From: Pseudonocardia sp.
Lineage (GTDB): Bacteria > Actinomycetota > Actinomycetes > Mycobacteriales > Pseudonocardiaceae
Assembly: GCA_029263115.1 (NCBI GenBank)
Contig: JAJCYC010000083.1
Location: forward strand, 1-48,032
Direction: 5' to 3'
Length of the DNA: 48,032 nt
Under the pieces are notes generated by a model. The model saw nothing but the letters and a program-made list of their open reading frames with translations. It had not been told where the DNA came from and did not search any database. The number at the start of each line of letters is the position of its first letter. The first letter of the stretch is position 1. Shown piece after piece: positions 20,187-29,185 of this stretch. The translations under genes and the position numbers were made by a program.

Positions 20187-20284
20187 GCAGGCCCGGCAAC
20201 CGTTGCCCCAGGTGCCGGCGGCTGCCGGGGAGGTGTCGCCGGGTGGGTCGTACACACCCTGGCGGCCCGGCCGGGGCTGCCGGT

Positions 20285-20392
20285 GATGGACCGCAGTCGC
20301 ACCGCCCGGGTGAACCGACCACACGCTCACGCGGTCGGGCGGCCGGTTGTGCATGTCGGTCCACACCGCCCGGGGCGGGCGGAACCCCCACC
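20285..20392 (+). promoter_or_regulatory. Diverged copy E2 of the structured intergenic element, upstream of the ParB-domain gene
   Basis: GATGGACC; nested stems GGACCG/CGGTCC (20288-20293/20357-20362) and CCGCCCG/CGGGCGG (20302-20308/20336-20342); then GGAACCCCCACC. Confidence 0.4.
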
Positions 20393-20496
20393 ACATCCCG
20401 GCCGGGCCGCCGGTCGGGTGCCGCGTACCACCGACGGGACACCGACCAGGGAGCCGCGCATCGGTCGCGGCCCATCTACCAGGAAGGACAGCGCCG

Positions 20497-22107
20497 ATGA
20501 GCGCAATTGACGACCACACCCAGACCGAGTCCGACGGCCAGCTTGGTGAGCTGGCCCAGGTCGACCCGACCACGTTGGTGATCGGGGTGAATAGCCGACG
20601 CGAGGTGCAGCTGGATCCGCACTTCTGCCGCGATATCGCAGACCGGGGGGTGCGCGAGCCCATCATCGTCCGCCGCGACGGTGATGGCCGCCTGGTGGTA
20701 CGCAAGGGGCAGCGCCGAACTTTGGCGGCCGTGCGGTCCCGGCTGCCGCTGGTGCGGGTGCTCATCGAGGCCGAGCCCAACGCACCCGAGGACGATGTCA
20801 CCGGGCAGGTGGAGCGAATCGTCGATCAGTACGGGGAGAACTTCCACCGGGCCGCGTTGAGCGAGGCCGACGAGGCGAGGGCACACCAGCAGTTGCTCGA
20901 TCTGGGGCTGACCGCCGGGCAGATCGCCCGGCGCACCCACACCCCCGCACCGCGGGTCCGCGCGCTGCACGCGGTCACCGCCAGCCCGATGGCGCGGGCG
21001 GCACTGAGCGGCATCGGTGGGCCGGCCTTACGGCTCGACCACGCTGCTGTGGTGGCCGAGTTCGATGACGGCGCCGCGGACTCGGCCGAGGCGGTGGAGG
21101 TACTGCTGGAGGCCGCCGAGCGAAGCCCGGAGCGGTTCGGGCACATCGCGCAGCGGCTGCGTGACGACCGGGACGAGCGCCGGCTGGTCGCCGAGCACAC
21201 CCAGACCCTGACCGCCCAGGGGTTGCGGGTGTTGACCGATGACGAGTCGGCAGCCACCACGGAGCTGTGCATGCTGCGGCCCACGGCTGACTCACCGCCC
21301 GGAACCCAGATAGACCCGCAGGAGCACACCTGTTGCCCCGGCCACGCGGTGCACCTGAGCATGCGGATGGACTGGTCGACTAAGGAGCAGCGGATCGAGG
21401 CCACCCCGTACTGCACCGAGGCCGACTGGCACGCGCCGCGCTTCGACCGCGACACCGGCTCCGGTCCGGCGCTGGAGTTCAGCGAGCATCAGGTGGAGGA
21501 GGCGAAGGAGCAGCAGCGGGCGGAGCGCCGGCGGGTCATCGCCAACAACAAGAAGTGGGAATCGGCGGCGGCGCACCGGCGGCAGTGGCTGGCTGAGTTC
21601 ATCGCGCGCAAGAAGCCTCCGGTCGACGCGGCCGCGTTCATCGCCCTCACCCTTGCCGCCGGCAGCCACGACGTCCGCAAGGCGATGGAGTCCGGCAGCC
21701 CTACGGCGTGCGCGCTGCTCGGGCTTCCCGCGCCGGCCGGGTACTACGCGAGCGGGCCGCGCCCGCTGGTCGAGGCGGCCAGGACCGCGGCCGGAGCGCG
21801 GGCGACGCAGTTGAGTCTGGCGGTGTTGCTGGGCGGATACGAGGACGGCACCAGCCGCAACAGCTGGCGCTCACCGACCGGCGAGACGGTCGCCTACTTC
21901 ACCGCTCTGCAGGCCTGGCGCTACCCGCTCAGCGACGTCGAGTGCCTCGTGCTCGATCCCGACGCCGACCAGGCCGACGACGCCGACCCTGCGGACGACC
22001 CCAACGCCGGCGACGAATCGGAGGACGAGGAAGCGGTTGGGGACGGGGCCGAGGAAGCCCGCGGCCCCGAGGCAGGTGATGGCGAGGAGCCCGACCAAGT
22101 CGGGTAG
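20497..22107 (+). CDS. ParB/Spo0J N-terminal (nuclease) domain protein
   Basis: DPTTLVIGVNSRREVQLDPHFCRDIADRGVREPIIVRRDGDGRLVVRKGQRRTLAAV; HTH-like AHQQLLDLGLTAGQIARRTHTPAPRVRAL; acidic C-tail. Confidence 0.85.
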   Translation: MSAIDDHTQTESDGQLGELAQVDPTTLVIGVNSRREVQLDPHFCRDIADRGVREPIIVRRDGDGRLVVRKGQRRTLAAVRSRLPLVRVLIEAEPNAPEDDVTGQVERIVDQYGENFHRAALSEADEARAHQQLLDLGLTAGQIARRTHTPAPRVRALHAVTASPMARAALSGIGGPALRLDHAAVVAEFDDGAADSAEAVEVLLEAAERSPERFGHIAQRLRDDRDERRLVAEHTQTLTAQGLRVLTDDESAATTELCMLRPTADSPPGTQIDPQEHTCCPGHAVHLSMRMDWSTKEQRIEATPYCTEADWHAPRFDRDTGSGPALEFSEHQVEEAKEQQRAERRRVIANNKKWESAAAHRRQWLAEFIARKKPPVDAAAFIALTLAAGSHDVRKAMESGSPTACALLGLPAPAGYYASGPRPLVEAARTAAGARATQLSLAVLLGGYEDGTSRNSWRSPTGETVAYFTALQAWRYPLSDVECLVLDPDADQADDADPADDPNAGDESEDEEAVGDGAEEARGPEAGDGEEPDQVG

Positions 22108-22115
22108 CCAGGAAG

Positions 22116-22160
22116 CGGGCCCGGGCGGATTCCACGATGGGTCCGCCCGGGTTGGGCCCG
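22116..22160 (+). terminator. Hairpin terminator after ParB-domain gene
   Basis: CCCGGGCGGA (22120-22129)/TCCGCCCGGG (22142-22151) perfect 10-bp stem. Confidence 0.5.
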
Positions 22161-22288
22161 GATTGCGGGAGTTTCTCGGGTGGGTGGCGCATGCGTTTCC
22201 GGCGGGTGGCGTCACCTGAGGGGCCTGGGAGCGGCGAGGTGGGGTGAACGCCCCGAAGGGTGCGCGCACCGAGCCGGGGCTACGCGGC

Positions 22289-22412
22289 GATGAACCCGGC
22301 CCCGACCCATCCCGGTGAGATCGCGCACCGGGCAGCTGCTCGGCCGGCGGCCGGGAGTAGCGATCACACGCGGGATGGGCGACCCCGGAACCCCCGCCGT
22401 CCCCTTCGGGAC
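22289..22412 (+). promoter_or_regulatory. Structured intergenic element copy E3
   Basis: CGATGAACCCGGCCCCGAC; long stem CCCATCCCGGTGAGATCGC (22306-22324)/GCGATCACACGCGGGATGGG (22360-22379); GGAACCCCCGCC; hairpin GTCCC-CTTC-GGGAC (22399-22412). Confidence 0.8.
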
Positions 22413-22473
22413 CCCGACCCGGCGCGCGCAGGCAGGGCCGCGTTCCACCCACCGCCCGCCGCTGGAGGCCCTG

Positions 22474-23289
22474 ATGACTCGCCACCGCCCCGCCGACACC
22501 GCCCCCACCACCGAGGTTCCCGAGGTCGTGGCCCGGCTGGCGGGGCTGGTCGCGCAGGGCAAGTTCGCCGCCGCCCGCCGCGCGGCCGCGAGCCTGATCG
22601 ACCAGGCGGACCCGCACACCCTCGGGTTGATCGCCCGCTGCGCCGAGGCCCTGCAGGCCGACCGGCACACCGCGACCGCGGCCCTCGATGAGCTCTGGCT
22701 GACCGCCTCCGAGCAGGACGCCGCGCTCATCACCGCCTGCCTGCCCGGGGCCGACTACCGCCCGGACCTGCCGACGGAGCCGGTTGCGCCGGCCTGGATG
22801 CGAGCGGTCCGGTGGGTTCCGCCGTCGCGGGTCCGGGTGCGGCGCGGCCCGGTCAGCGCCCCGGCCCGCTCCGGAGACTCCGGAGTGATCGTCAGCTACC
22901 TCGCCGAGACCGACTCGGCTCCCGGCGAGGTCCGCGACTCGGGGGCCGAGCGGCCGATCGGCTACGAGCTGGACTACGACCTCGCCGCCGTGCACCCGGT
23001 GCGGGGCACCCCGTGCGTCGGGTGCTGGATCGAGCGCACCCGGGCCGATCAGCGACGCGGGCAGGACGACGGGCTGTGCGGCGAGTGCCGCGACGCCGGC
23101 CACCGCGGGATCCCGCCGCTCCCGGCCGGGCACACCCGAGCCGACGCGGTCCGGGCTCGCTGCCAGCACATCGCCGACACCGACACCACCGGCTGCGGCG
23201 GGCTGCCCGCCCTGAGGGCGGAGTACCGGCGGGCCAGCACAGCCGACCGCGCCGTCATCACCGCCTGGGTCAACGACCACCAGGCCTGA
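22474..23289 (+). CDS. Hypothetical protein with CxxC...CxxC zinc-ribbon-like motif
   Basis: MTRHRPADTAPTTEVPEVVARLAGL...GTPCVGCWIERTRADQRRGQDDGLCGECRDAGH; SD-like ggagg just upstream. Confidence 0.7.
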   Translation: MTRHRPADTAPTTEVPEVVARLAGLVAQGKFAAARRAAASLIDQADPHTLGLIARCAEALQADRHTATAALDELWLTASEQDAALITACLPGADYRPDLPTEPVAPAWMRAVRWVPPSRVRVRRGPVSAPARSGDSGVIVSYLAETDSAPGEVRDSGAERPIGYELDYDLAAVHPVRGTPCVGCWIERTRADQRRGQDDGLCGECRDAGHRGIPPLPAGHTRADAVRARCQHIADTDTTGCGGLPALRAEYRRASTADRAVITAWVNDHQA

Positions 23290-23387
23290 TCAGTACCGGC
23301 CGACCGGCTCGGGCGGCCGGCGGAAGACTCGGGCCGGGATCCCTTGTACCCATCACGTCACATCAATACCGGAAGGAAGTCCCTGCC

Positions 23388-23768
23388 ATGACGATCTCCT
23401 CGACCAACTCGGGCATACCCACGACCCCGCCGGGATTCGCGGACGACCCGCTCGCGTCGCACTCCGGCCAGTTCGGGCTGGCCCGCCCGATCGGGGTGCC
23501 GATCGGGACCGACGAGCCGTCCCCGGACGGGGCACGGCCATGGAACCTGCGCGCCGCGCGGCCGCCCCAGAACCAGCGCACGCCGCTGACTGGCTGGCGC
23601 TACGACCATGACCGTCAGATCGCCGTGGCCGCCGACGGCCGGCCCCTGGCCGACGTGCTCGCCGCCGATGTCACCGCCAACTCGGTCAGCGACCTCGACG
23701 GCGACGAGGGGCGCAGCGAGGACTGGAGCTACGACTTCTGCCCCGACCTCCCCGGGACCCCGTGGTGA
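23388..23768 (+). CDS. Putative ATP-grasp-modified RiPP (graspetide-like) precursor peptide
   Basis: 126 aa; PWNLRAARPPQNQRTPLTGWRYDHDRQIAVAADGRPL leader motif characteristic of GRASP-target precursors; D/E/S/T-rich tail ADVLAADVTANSVSDLDGDEGRSEDWSYDFCPDLPGTPW; overlaps the ATP-grasp start. Confidence 0.8.
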   Translation: MTISSTNSGIPTTPPGFADDPLASHSGQFGLARPIGVPIGTDEPSPDGARPWNLRAARPPQNQRTPLTGWRYDHDRQIAVAADGRPLADVLAADVTANSVSDLDGDEGRSEDWSYDFCPDLPGTPW

Positions 23769-24718
23769 GCGTTCTGGTTCTGACCCGCGACCTCGACCCC
23801 AGCGCCGACCGGCTGGTGACGACCCTGGCCGGGCGCGGGGTCGAGGTCGCCCGGGTCAACACAGCATGGTTTCCCACCCAGGCCCAGGTCAGCGCGCAGC
23901 TGCTTGGCGGGCGTTGGTGCGGGCGGCTGGCCACGCCACGAGGAGCGATAGAGCTGGAGTCTGTGCGGGCGGTCTGGTACCGCGCGCCGGAGGCCTACCG
24001 GATGCCCGAGCAGCTCAGCGACGCCGAGGCCGCTCACGCGAGGGTCGAGGCGAAGTACGGCCTCGGCGGTGTGCTGTCCTCCTTGCCCGCGCTGTGGTGC
24101 AACCATCCCGGCCGGATCGCCGACGCGGCCTACAAACCGGTCCAGCTGTCCCGCGCGAGCGCGGCCGGCCTGGCGGTCCCAGACACTCTGATCACCAATG
24201 AACAGCGAACGGTCCGGGATTTCGCAGGTGGCGGCCCGTTGGTCACCAAGCTCGTGGGCGGTATGGCGCTCGACGAGCAGGGAGTCCGCAAGAATGTCTA
24301 CACCCGCCGCGTCGGCACTGAGGAGCTGGCCGACCTGCGCGGGGTCGAACACACCACCCACCTGTTCCAGCGGTGGGTACCCAAGGCCCGCGAGGCCCGC
24401 ATGATCGTCATCGGCGGCAAGGTCACCACCGCGACGATCACCACGGACAGTCCCGAGGCTTATGTGGATTATCGGCGCGACTACGGCTCCCTGTCCTATG
24501 AGCTGGTCAGCCCACCTGGCACGGTCACCGAGGGCGTTCGAGAGCTGATGGCCGGGCTGGGGCTGTGCTACGCGGCGTTGGACTTCGTGATCACTCCCGA
24601 CGAGGAGTGGGTGTTCCTCGAACTGAACCCCGCCGGGCAGTATGGGTGGATCGAGGATCAGACGGGTGCTCCGTTGACCGAGCACCTCGCTGAGCTGCTG
24701 ACCGGAGCGCAACCATGA
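23762..24718 (+). CDS. tgmB: ATP-grasp ribosomal peptide maturase
   Basis: LVLTRDLDPSADRLVTTLAGRGVEVARVNTAWFP...AVWYRAPEAYRMPEQLSDAEAAHARVEAKYGLGG...WVFLELNPAGQYGWIEDQTGAPLTEHLAELL; classic RimK-like RiPP maturase. Confidence 0.9.
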   Translation: MVSVLVLTRDLDPSADRLVTTLAGRGVEVARVNTAWFPTQAQVSAQLLGGRWCGRLATPRGAIELESVRAVWYRAPEAYRMPEQLSDAEAAHARVEAKYGLGGVLSSLPALWCNHPGRIADAAYKPVQLSRASAAGLAVPDTLITNEQRTVRDFAGGGPLVTKLVGGMALDEQGVRKNVYTRRVGTEELADLRGVEHTTHLFQRWVPKAREARMIVIGGKVTTATITTDSPEAYVDYRRDYGSLSYELVSPPGTVTEGVRELMAGLGLCYAALDFVITPDEEWVFLELNPAGQYGWIEDQTGAPLTEHLAELLTGAQP

Positions 24719-25974
24719 CTCGCCGCGTGAGCACGACGACCGACCAGGCCGACGCCTGGCGCGGCCACGCCCGCCACCTGGCCGAACAGCTCGTGGCCAC
24801 CGGAGACATCCACGACCCCCGTTGGGCGGCAGCGATCGCGGAGACTCCCCGCCACCACCTGGTGCCGATCAGCTACCGGCAGGACCCCGCCGGGGCATGG
24901 GCCGCCGACGAGCACAGCTCCGGCGACGATGTCTCGGCCGCCCTGGCCCGGGTGTACTCCACCGCCACCCTGGTCAGCGCGGTCCGAGGCGGGGAGGCGG
25001 TCTCGTCCAGTACCAAACCTGACCTGATGGTGCGGATGCTGGAGGCGCTGGAGATCCAGGACGGGATGCGCGTGCTGGAGATCGGCACCGGGACCGGCTA
25101 CAACGCGGCGTTGCTGTGTCACCGCCTCAGCGACCAGCAGGTGTTCAGCGTCGACGTCGAACCGGAGCTCGTGGCCACCGCCCGCGAGCGTCTCGCCGCC
25201 ATCGATCTGAGGCCTCGCCTGGCCGCGCGCGACGGCCAGACCGGGTGCCCCGACCACGCGCCCTACGACCGGATCATCGCCACCTGCTCGTTGCCGGCGA
25301 TCCCGTGGGCGTGGGCCGAGCAGCTCCAACCCGAGGGCCTCGTGCTCGCCGACGTCAAACTCGGCCCCGGCGCAGGCAACCTCGCTGTCCTGCGGCGCGA
25401 CGGCCACCAGCTGCGGGGCCGGTTCACGACGAGGTGGGCCGGGTTCATGGCCGCCCGGACGGCACCCGCTGTCCCCGGGCCCCGATATGCGGTGACACCC
25501 GTGGCGGCGGGCGCCTCACAGCGCGAGACGACAGCCCCGCCCCAGCCGTGGGCGACCCACCGCGAGGCGTGGATGCTCGCCGCCCTGCGCCTGCCCGCCG
25601 GCACCGTCCACGGCTACGCGCTCGGTCCCGACAACCGCGCGCCGCGCGCTGGACGGCTGTCCGCACCCGACGGCTCGTGGTGCGAGGTCGCTCTCGACCC
25701 ACGAGAAGTGTCCGAGCCCGAGGCCGGATCGCGACGCCGGCTCCAGGAGGCCGGGCCCACCGCCCTCTGGACCCTCGTGGAGGACGCCTACCGAACCTGG
25801 CGTGCGGCCGGGCAGCCGGCATGGGAACGATTCGGGTTGACCGCCACCGCCGAGCAGACTCTGCTGTGGCTCGACCAGCCTGGCAACGCCCTGGGCCGGT
25901 ATCAACACCGCGCGGGCAAGCGCCGCTGGGAGCCGGTACGCCCCCCGGCAGGAAGCGACATTGCCCGCACCTAG
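24715..25974 (+). CDS. tgmC: PIMT-like (protein-L-isoaspartate O-methyltransferase-like) methyltransferase of ATP-grasp RiPP system
   Basis: ETPRHHLVPISYR...VSSSTKPDLMVRMLEALEIQDGMRVLEIGTGTGYNAALLCHRL; ~200-aa C-terminal extension beyond the PIMT core; ATGA overlap with ATP-grasp. Confidence 0.88.
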   Translation: MTRRVSTTTDQADAWRGHARHLAEQLVATGDIHDPRWAAAIAETPRHHLVPISYRQDPAGAWAADEHSSGDDVSAALARVYSTATLVSAVRGGEAVSSSTKPDLMVRMLEALEIQDGMRVLEIGTGTGYNAALLCHRLSDQQVFSVDVEPELVATARERLAAIDLRPRLAARDGQTGCPDHAPYDRIIATCSLPAIPWAWAEQLQPEGLVLADVKLGPGAGNLAVLRRDGHQLRGRFTTRWAGFMAARTAPAVPGPRYAVTPVAAGASQRETTAPPQPWATHREAWMLAALRLPAGTVHGYALGPDNRAPRAGRLSAPDGSWCEVALDPREVSEPEAGSRRRLQEAGPTALWTLVEDAYRTWRAAGQPAWERFGLTATAEQTLLWLDQPGNALGRYQHRAGKRRWEPVRPPAGSDIART

Positions 25975-25997
25975 CCCGACGGTGCGACACTGAGCCC

Positions 25998-26285
25998 ATG
26001 GCTGCGCGTGTGCACCGGCGATCGGACTGCACCGAGTGCGCGGCCGCCCTGGTGTTTCTGACCGGCGACCCGAGCGTCGGGTACGAGGACATCGAGCCGG
26101 CCGACGGGGGCGCGCGAACCCTGGTCGAGCACACGACACAGCGGTGCGAGTTCCACCGCTTCCTCACCCCTGAGCCCGGCCGTCACGTCCTGCCGGGCAA
26201 CGCCGACTGGCTGACCGGGGCGCCGGTCGGTCCGACTCAGCCCCGGCTGCGCTATCAGCGCTGGGTCCGGGAGGACCAGCCGTAG
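25998..26285 (+). CDS. Small hypothetical protein with Cys motif next to RiPP operon
   Basis: MAARVHRRSDCTECAAALVFLTGDPSVGYEDIEPADGGARTLVEHTTQRCEFHRFL. Confidence 0.55.
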   Translation: MAARVHRRSDCTECAAALVFLTGDPSVGYEDIEPADGGARTLVEHTTQRCEFHRFLTPEPGRHVLPGNADWLTGAPVGPTQPRLRYQRWVREDQP

Positions 26286-26584
26286 CGAAACAGCATCCCG
26301 CCGCGTCGCGGTGGGATTCAACTCCCCGGGGCCAATCGCTGGATGATTTGGCACCTCTTCCCCGCGCCTGACGGCGCGGGCGCCGATATGCGCTGGCCAT
26401 GACACTGGCCGCAGAGTGCGGGGAGAGCGCGTTCCCGAGGTTCGCCCGGGTCACCGCCGGCGGTCGGGCCGGGTGGTGGTCGGGTGCGGAGCGCGGCGGG
26501 TGCCGGTGGCGCGGTGGCGGCCTCCGGTGCCCGGCACAGGTGGACGCCCCGGAGGGTCCCGCACACCGGGGTGGGGCACGCGGC

Positions 26585-26707
26585 GATGAACCTGGCCGAC
26601 CCATCCCGGTGAGATCGCGCTGCGGTGCGCTGTTCGGCCGGCGGTCGGGTGAAGCGATCACACGCGGGATGGGCCAGCCAGAACCCCCGCCGTCCCCTCC
26701 GGGGACC
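26585..26707 (+). promoter_or_regulatory. Structured intergenic element copy E4
   Basis: GATGAACCTGGCCGA; stem 26600-26618/26654-26673; CAGAACCCCCGCC; GTCCCC-TCC-GGGGAC hairpin (26692-26706). Confidence 0.8.
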
Positions 26708-26765
26708 CCACCCCGGCGTGCGGAGGCAGGCCGCGCTCCACCCGCACCGACCACCGGAGGCCGTC

Positions 26766-26906
26766 ATGTTCCGCATCACCGACCCCCTCAGCATCGAGCT
26801 CAGCCGCTACTACGACGACTCCTACGAGCCGCCGGCCTACGACGAGACCGCCGGCCCGTTCCCCGTTTCCCCCGGCGTGGACGCCGACCTCGTCCCCCCG
26901 TTCTGA
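26766..26906 (+). CDS. 46-aa acidic mini-protein downstream of element E4
   Basis: MFRITDPLSIELSRYYDDSYEPPAYDETAGPFPVSPGVDADLVPPF; ggagg SD 7 nt upstream; followed by terminator hairpin. Confidence 0.55.
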   Translation: MFRITDPLSIELSRYYDDSYEPPAYDETAGPFPVSPGVDADLVPPF

Positions 26907-26916
26907 TCCTCCCGCC

Positions 26917-26946
26917 GGCGGCGGGGCCCTCTCGGGTCCCGCCGCC
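26917..26946 (+). terminator. Hairpin terminator after 46-aa ORF
   Basis: GGCGGCGGG...CCCGCCGCC perfect 9-bp stem. Confidence 0.5.
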
Positions 26947-26971
26947 TTCGCCTGTGACAGGAGGCCTGGCA

Positions 26972-27373
26972 ATGTCCGTCACCTTCCGAGTCCGTCCCGA
27001 CCGGATTCGCCTCGGCGGCGTCGACGAACCGACGCTCAACGTGAGCAACGCGAACGCCCGCACGCTGCTGCGCGCGCTGGGTCTGGTGCCCGAGCTCGGC
27101 GCCGCCGCGGTCGCCACCGCGACCCACGACCAGAAACACGATCCGAGCAACGTGGACTACCTGGACGGGGAGTGCGACAGCAGCGACCTGCTCGGCCGCG
27201 TCGACCTCGCGCTCGCCCTGGCCCCGGCCGACGCCGGACTGCCCTGGCACGCACTCGACACCCGCACGACCGAGTGCGGCCGCCGGCCCGGCTGGCTGCA
27301 GGACCGGCTCGGCGAGTTGCGCGGGATCGCGGTCTACGCCCACACCCGCAGGCGCCGCGTCGACTGGTACTGA
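26972..27373 (+). CDS. Hypothetical protein
   Basis: MSVTFRVRPDRIRLGGVDEPTLNVSNANARTLLRALGLVPEL...; SD aggagg upstream. Confidence 0.65.
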   Translation: MSVTFRVRPDRIRLGGVDEPTLNVSNANARTLLRALGLVPELGAAAVATATHDQKHDPSNVDYLDGECDSSDLLGRVDLALALAPADAGLPWHALDTRTTECGRRPGWLQDRLGELRGIAVYAHTRRRRVDWY

Positions 27374-27413
27374 GCCCGACGTCCGACGACAACGAAGAAC
27401 GGAGAGAGCAGCT

Positions 27414-27725
27414 ATGACCATGCATACCGAGTGGGACGAGGCCCGCAGTTGCGCCATCAGCACCCTCGCCCGCGACACCGCTAACGAGGACTTGGACTTG
27501 GCAGGAAAGGTCACTGCGCCCTTCGTGCTCGCCCTGGGCGGGGACGGCGGGGGGTGTCTCGCGGTAGAGGGCACCGCTGAGCAGCTCCGCGCGTTCGCCG
27601 CGCGGCTCTCCGACGCTGTTGCCCGGCTGATCGGGGACTCGGCGTGCTCGGACTGCGGCACGACATACGTGCTCAACCGTCACCAGGCGGTGAATCGAAT
27701 AGGCGAGGATGGCGACGACGGATGA
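27414..27725 (+). CDS. Hypothetical protein, paralogue of 19776-20186
   Basis: MTMHTEWDEARSCAISTLARDTANEDL...VLALGGDGGGCLAVEGTAEQLRAFAARL. Confidence 0.65.
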   Translation: MTMHTEWDEARSCAISTLARDTANEDLDLAGKVTAPFVLALGGDGGGCLAVEGTAEQLRAFAARLSDAVARLIGDSACSDCGTTYVLNRHQAVNRIGEDGDDG

Positions 27726-28351
27726 CCGCCATGCCGCACAGCAACCCCCATCTCGCCTCGAACGTCCTCGCCTTGATCGTCAGAGTGGCCGGGCCGGTGA
27801 TCACCGGCGTCCGAGCTCACGCGGTCGGCCACCCCGAGCAGCGGATCTGTGTCCGGCTCGGCGATGTCCTGCTCGACCTGGCCGACCCGGACGCTGTCGC
27901 GGTGCTGCGGCAGAAGTGGGACGCCACCCGCTACCTCGCCGGGCGGCTGCCCGAGCGGGTGTCGCAGACCTGGTTGGGTCACGACCCCGAGCGCTACCCG
28001 CTCGCCGCGACCGTGCAGCTGTCCGGCGACGTGGAGCTGTCCGCCCGGTGGACCACCGGGCGACAGACCACCCGGACCCCGGCCTATCTGCGGGTGCAGG
28101 TCGACCGCCGGGTGGTCTGGCAGGTGTGTGATCTGCAGGCCTGGACGGCCATCAGCGACGCTCTGTTCGAAGCGAAGCGCAGCGCCAGAGCCAGCCGCAG
28201 TAACCGGCCCGGGGCCGGGGTTGTGGGGGGCAACCCACCCGGGGGAACCCCCGCCCGGGGGCGGTTTTTGTGCACACCCCAGCGCTTGGCCCACAACACC
28301 AGCCGGGTCGCTGGCCCCGACACCTCGGGTGCGGCAGCGTGGAGGGCATGA
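27722..28351 (+). CDS. Hypothetical protein
   Basis: ATGA overlap with previous gene; RICVRLGDVLLDLADPDAVAVLRQKWDATRYLAGRLPERV; C-terminal ~50 codons cross a hairpin-T5 and may be spurious. Confidence 0.55.
   Translation: MTAMPHSNPHLASNVLALIVRVAGPVITGVRAHAVGHPEQRICVRLGDVLLDLADPDAVAVLRQKWDATRYLAGRLPERVSQTWLGHDPERYPLAATVQLSGDVELSARWTTGRQTTRTPAYLRVQVDRRVVWQVCDLQAWTAISDALFEAKRSARASRSNRPGAGVVGGNPPGGTPARGRFLCTPQRLAHNTSRVAGPDTSGAAAWRA
28251..28269 (+). terminator. Hairpin followed by T5
   Basis: CCGCC-CGGG-GGCGG-TTTTT. Confidence 0.5.
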
Positions 28352-28656
28352 CAAGCCACCACTGGACCATCTCCGCCATCGGTGCCGGCGAGGCCTTCGC
28401 TGCCGACGTCGCCGACACCTGGACCGACGCCTGGACGGGCGCGCTGCGCGCGGCCCGCCGGGGCCTGCTCGACGGGCAGCTGCCCGACCTGCAGGTGGCC
28501 ATCGACGGCCGCCCGGAGGCTGTCCTGTCTCCGGGCCGGGATCCGTCGGGCGCTCCGGATCCGGCGTGGGTCACCGCCGCTCTGGTCGAGCTGCGCCAGA
28601 GCGCCACCGCCCACCTCGTGGCCGATCAGCTCACCGCGCCCGCTGGGACCGCCTGA
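28348..28656 (+). CDS. Hypothetical protein
   Basis: MTSHHWTISAIGAGEAFAADVADTWTDAWTGALRAARRGLLDGQLPDLQVAIDGRPEAVL. Confidence 0.55.
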   Translation: MTSHHWTISAIGAGEAFAADVADTWTDAWTGALRAARRGLLDGQLPDLQVAIDGRPEAVLSPGRDPSGAPDPAWVTAALVELRQSATAHLVADQLTAPAGTA

Positions 28657-28681
28657 TCAGCCCGCGGCGGCGATCCCGGCC

Positions 28682-29185
28682 CTATCCTGCCACCTCGACC
28701 TGGGCGGCCACGACGGCGCCGGCCGCGCAGGCTTGCGCGACCCGGGCGGCCCGGTCGGTGGCGTGCGGCTCGACGGCGGCGCTGACCAGCACCACCAGCC
28801 GTCCGCGACGGCGCGCGGCCGCCGCCCAGCCCGCCGGGGCCTGGCCGAGCCCGCCCTCGTACAGCGCTGAATCCCCGTCGGTGATCCGCAGCCGGGCATC
28901 CCGCTCGCGCAGCTCGGCGCGCGAGTCGCTCAGGACGGGTAGCTCCAGCAGCTGGTGAACCTCCGGCCCGCCCAGCAGGGCGAACCCGCGCGCCAGCAGG
29001 CCTGAGGCGATCATGTCGACAACGTCCGCGTCCGGGTAGTCATCGCGGGTGTGCACGGTCATCGAGGGAATGACCGTCACCACGGCCACCGATCCGAGCG
29101 CGGGATGGGCCGGGTCGTCCACCAGCCCAGGTACCGCCCAGATCGTCATCGCGTCCGCGAGGTCCCAGGGACCGTCGCCGGCCAT
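28682..29185 (-). CDS. Hypothetical protein
   Basis: 167 aa: LADAMTIWAVPGLVDDPAHPALGSVAVVTVIPSMTVHTRDDYPDADVVDMIASGLLARGFALL. Confidence 0.5.
   Translation of the reverse strand: MAGDGPWDLADAMTIWAVPGLVDDPAHPALGSVAVVTVIPSMTVHTRDDYPDADVVDMIASGLLARGFALLGGPEVHQLLELPVLSDSRAELRERDARLRITDGDSALYEGGLGQAPAGWAAAARRRGRLVVLVSAAVEPHATDRAARVAQACAAGAVVAAQVEVAG

Noticed and set aside
21871-23280. 469-aa minus-strand ORF
   Set aside because: Antisense to ParB and zinc-motif genes and spans the terminator and element E3; shadow ORF.
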